Source of the DNA: an uncultured Collinsella sp.
Lineage (GTDB): Bacteria; Actinomycetota; Coriobacteriia; Coriobacteriales; Coriobacteriaceae
Assembly: GCA_900555515.1 (NCBI GenBank)
Contig: USLO01000073.1
Coordinates: 1-8,281, forward strand
Direction: 5' to 3'
Length of the DNA: 8,281 nucleotides
Part shown: positions 5,807 to 8,281 of the stretch, in pieces
Position numbering within the stretch: position 1 is the stretch's first letter
How the letters are laid out: every line of letters begins with the position of its first letter
Notes under the pieces: generated by a model
The model's database searches: none
Told to the model about the DNA's origin: nothing
Seen by the model: the letters and a program-made list of their open reading frames with translations, nothing else
Position numbers and translations under genes: made by a program

Positions 5807-7042
5807 CTAATAGTTGGCCTCGTAGCCGTTACCGTCGCCGGTGGGCTCTTCGTAGTAGTCCGAATCGCTCGAATCGCTTGAGCCATCGGAATCGTCAGAG
5901 CTGACCGATGAGGTTGCGGTACCGTTTGCGTAGTCGTCAGACGTGTTGTTGTTCAGGTCGCCGATCGTAGAGCTAGAACCGTCGGAAAGACCCATGGTGT
6001 TGGGACCCTTGGGATCCTTGCCGGCATCGACGCGCTCCATCATTTCCTTGAGCTCGTCCTCGTAGACAAAGACGTAGCTCACACCGTCAATCATGGTGCT
6101 GTCGTCGGCGTACGAGGGCAGGTTGGCCGAGTAGATACCGTCGACATCCATACCGCGCATGGCGTTGACCGTAGCCACGATATCCTGAACGCTCATATCG
6201 GTTACGAGCATATCGGACAGCGAATTAACCAGGCCAAAGATCTTCGTGGCATCGAAGTTATTGAGAATCTGGTTGGCAAGGGCGCCAAGCACCTGACGCT
6301 GGTGGCGCATGCGCGTGTAATCGCCGTCGGCATAGGTGTAGCGGCAGCGGGCATAGGTAAGGGCGGTGGCGCCGTCCATATGTTGCTGACCAGCGGTAAT
6401 CTTAATATCCAGGTGCTCGGGGTCGTCAACATCATCGGTTGCGTTAATGTCGATACCGCCAACCGAATCAATCAGCGCCTGCATACCGTCGAAGCTGACC
6501 TCGGCATAGTGGGAAATCTGAACACCGCACAGCTCGTTGACAGCCTCGACCATGGCCTCGGCGCCGCCAACGGTATGGCAGGCGTTGATCTTCATGGTCT
6601 CGCCCTTGTACTCGACCTTGGTGTCGCGCGGAACGGAAATGAGCGTCGCCTGCTTTTGCGTGGGATCAATGCGTGCCAGGATAATCGAGTCGGCACGGTA
6701 CGTATCCTCGCCCGGACGGCCGTCGGTGCCAAGAAGCAGCACGTAGAACGGATCCTTTGCCTCATCGGTGTCAACCAGAACCCGACGCAGATTGTCGGTA
6801 ATGACATTAGAATCGCCGAGCTTGCCCATAATGGTGGCAAACCACAGGCCGGCAGCGGTAGTGGCACTCAGCAGCACGCCAAGCACGACAATGAGCGCGA
6901 CGTGACGAATCGTGTGGCTACGACGACGTTGGCGAGCGCGCTCGGAATAGCGAGCCACGTTATCGCGACTGTAGATCTTGGCCTGCGCACCAGTTGAGGG
7001 TCTTCGGGCGGTGGTATCCGCGAGGGGCTTTTTATTAAACAT
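5807..7042 (-). CDS. LytR-CpsA-Psr (LCP) family cell-envelope glycopolymer ligase
   Basis: LCP proteins are membrane-anchored enzymes that transfer lipid-linked glycopolymers onto peptidoglycan outside the membrane. This one has 411 residues: a basic cytoplasmic N-terminus (SERARQRRR near 33-41), one transmembrane helix (about 47-71), then the LCP domain from about 97. Conserved residues include D107 and R109 in LLLGTDGR, R116 and D118 in YRADSIIL, R139 in SVPRDT, KINA, and the GDYTRMRHQRQVL segment. The last 50 or so residues are a low-complexity, acidic Ser/Asp/Asn/Gly tail, probably disordered and extracellular. The start is ATG at 7042, with AGG 6 bases upstream; a TTG two codons earlier would overlap that site. 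It starts 12 bases after the murA stop, so the two genes are probably co-transcribed. The attached polymer cannot be identified from this window. Confidence 0.93.
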   Translation of the reverse strand: MFNKKPLADTTARRPSTGAQAKIYSRDNVARYSERARQRRRSHTIRHVALIVVLGVLLSATTAAGLWFATIMGKLGDSNVITDNLRRVLVDTDEAKDPFYVLLLGTDGRPGEDTYRADSIILARIDPTQKQATLISVPRDTKVEYKGETMKINACHTVGGAEAMVEAVNELCGVQISHYAEVSFDGMQALIDSVGGIDINATDDVDDPEHLDIKITAGQQHMDGATALTYARCRYTYADGDYTRMRHQRQVLGALANQILNNFDATKIFGLVNSLSDMLVTDMSVQDIVATVNAMRGMDVDGIYSANLPSYADDSTMIDGVSYVFVYEDELKEMMERVDAGKDPKGPNTMGLSDGSSSTIGDLNNNTSDDYANGTATSSVSSDDSDGSSDSSDSDYYEEPTGDGNGYEANY

Positions 7043-7054
7043 AGGCAACCTGTA

Positions 7055-8281
7055 TTAGTAGATGACGGGATCGGGGACGGTAGCATGCTCGACATGCGCG
7101 CCAAGCGCCTGCAGCTTTTCGACAAACCGCTCGTAGCCGCGCTTGATGTGATGGATGGCCGAAACCTCGGTCGTCCCGTCGGCGATCAAGCCCGCTACGA
7201 CGAGGGCCGCTCCGCCACGCAGATCGGGCGAGGTAACCTGTGCACCTGAGAAGCCCTTGACGCCATGAATCATGGCATGATGGCTCTCGATACGAATGTC
7301 GGCACCCATGCGCACCAGCTCAGAGGCAAACATAAAGCGATTCTCGAAGATGTTCTCGGTGATAACGGAGCTACCATCGGCAAGGGCGGAGAGCACCATA
7401 ATCTGCGCCTGCATGTCCGTCGGGAAGCCGGGGAACGGAAGCGTCTGGATGTCGACCGGCTTGATACGCTCGGCACGGTTTACATGGACGCCATCCTCGA
7501 CGCGCTCGCAGTCGATACCCATGAGCTCCATCTTCTTGAGCACCATGCCCAAGTGAATGGGGCAAAAACCCGTGACGTCGACACCGCGATCGTCGGCCAT
7601 CAACGCACCGGCGACGATAAAGGTGCCGGCCTCGATGCGGTCGCCCACTACGCGATGGGTAACGGGATGCAGCTCTTCCACGCCCTCGATGGTCACGACA
7701 GGCGTACCGGCGCCGACAATCTTAGCGCCCATCTCGTTGAGCATGTTGGCGAGATCGACGATCTCGGGCTCGCGGGCGGCATTGTCGATAACCGTGGTAC
7801 CCTTCGCGCGCACGGATGCCATAATGAGGTTCTCGGTCGCACCGACACTGGCGAACTCGAGCGTGACGGTGGTACCGCGCAGACCTTGGGGCGCATTAGC
7901 GTTGATGTAACCGTGGGCGGTATCGAACTCAACGCCCAGGGCCTCAAGACCAAGAATGTGCATATCGATCTTGCGAGCACCCAGGTTGCAGCCGCCCGGC
8001 ATGGCGATCTTGGCGCGATGGAAGCGACCCAGCAGGGGTCCCATCACGGCTGTGGAAGCACGCATCTTGGCAACGAGCTCGTAGGGGGCCTCCCAAGAAT
8101 CGACCTGAGAGGTATCAATCTCGAGCGTGTGCTCGTCGAGAACATCGATCGTAGCGCCCATGCCCTTGAGCACCTTGCCCATCACGTGGACATCGGAAAT
8201 ATCGGGCACGTTCTGCAGCGTCGTCTTGCCCGGCGCCAGAAGCGTTGCCGCCATGAGTTTGAGTGCGGAGTTCTTGGCACC
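7055..8281 (-). CDS. murA: UDP-N-acetylglucosamine 1-carboxyvinyltransferase (partial, N-terminus outside window)
   Basis: MurA catalyses the first committed step of peptidoglycan synthesis, adding enolpyruvate from phosphoenolpyruvate to UDP-GlcNAc in the cytoplasm. The frame is open to the window edge and begins with GAKNSALKLMAATLLAPG, the segment carrying the substrate-binding Lys-Asn pair. About 20 residues are therefore missing and the ATG at 8254 is internal. The active-site loop MPGGCNLGARKIDMHI has the catalytic cysteine (codon 7988-7990) that fosfomycin alkylates, not the aspartate of naturally resistant enzymes. Other family segments are FPTDMQAQ, DLRGGAALVVAGL and the C-terminal IKRGYERFVEKLQALGA. 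The visible 408 residues fit a protein of about 430. It precedes the LCP gene by 12 bases. Bacteria of this type sometimes carry two MurA paralogues; which one this is cannot be told here. Confidence 0.97.
   Translation of the reverse strand, partial: GAKNSALKLMAATLLAPGKTTLQNVPDISDVHVMGKVLKGMGATIDVLDEHTLEIDTSQVDSWEAPYELVAKMRASTAVMGPLLGRFHRAKIAMPGGCNLGARKIDMHILGLEALGVEFDTAHGYINANAPQGLRGTTVTLEFASVGATENLIMASVRAKGTTVIDNAAREPEIVDLANMLNEMGAKIVGAGTPVVTIEGVEELHPVTHRVVGDRIEAGTFIVAGALMADDRGVDVTGFCPIHLGMVLKKMELMGIDCERVEDGVHVNRAERIKPVDIQTLPFPGFPTDMQAQIMVLSALADGSSVITENIFENRFMFASELVRMGADIRIESHHAMIHGVKGFSGAQVTSPDLRGGAALVVAGLIADGTTEVSAIHHIKRGYERFVEKLQALGAHVEHATVPDPVIY

Noticed and set aside
6302..6997. 231-codon plus-strand open frame antisense to the LCP gene
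   Set aside because: Shadow of the LCP frame; low-complexity Gly/Val/Asn composition and no recognisable domain.

Overview
The left end of the window is the 5' part of a 16S rRNA gene on the minus strand. Its V1-V4 sequence, read from memory, looks like Collinsella (Coriobacteriia, Actinomycetota), close to C. aerofaciens. The GC-rich coding sequence and the actinobacterial-looking -10 box (TGCTAGAGT) upstream of pepT agree with this. The species call rests on recall of the 16S and not on an alignment.

Layout, left to right. Positions 1-796 hold partial 16S rRNA (minus), and 797-1201 hold its upstream region, which is rich in inverted repeats. Positions 1202-2602 (minus) encode an alpha-D-phosphohexomutase with a GTG start and a good ribosome binding site. 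Its upstream segment is also full of inverted repeats and ends at a minus-strand terminator (2727-2755). That terminator closes a two-gene unit on the minus strand: a short DtxR/MntR-type metalloregulator (3665-4087), then 10 bases downstream a stand-alone homocysteine S-methyltransferase (2761-3654). Divergent from the regulator, on the plus strand, is peptidase T (4208-5455), followed by a strong intrinsic terminator (5482-5520). The 120-base divergent intergene holds a perfect 18-bp palindrome lying on the -35 positions of both predicted promoters. This is the best regulatory signal in the window.

Positions 5521-5777 are non-coding. They hold a small inverted-repeat element of the kind scattered through Coriobacteriia intergenes, a second near-palindrome and a long bidirectional terminator. 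Beyond that is a minus-strand cell-envelope pair: murA (partial, running off the right edge), then 12 bases downstream a LytR-CpsA-Psr (LCP) protein with an acidic Ser/Asp-rich tail.

Functionally the window is mostly housekeeping: ribosomal RNA, sugar-phosphate supply for glycans, peptidoglycan precursor synthesis, glycopolymer attachment, and peptide and methionine metabolism. I found no defence island, CRISPR array, prophage or intact mobile element. The unusual part is the regulator / homocysteine methyltransferase / peptidase T locus, where a metal-type repressor appears positioned to control both itself with methionine synthesis and tripeptide breakdown through one operator.
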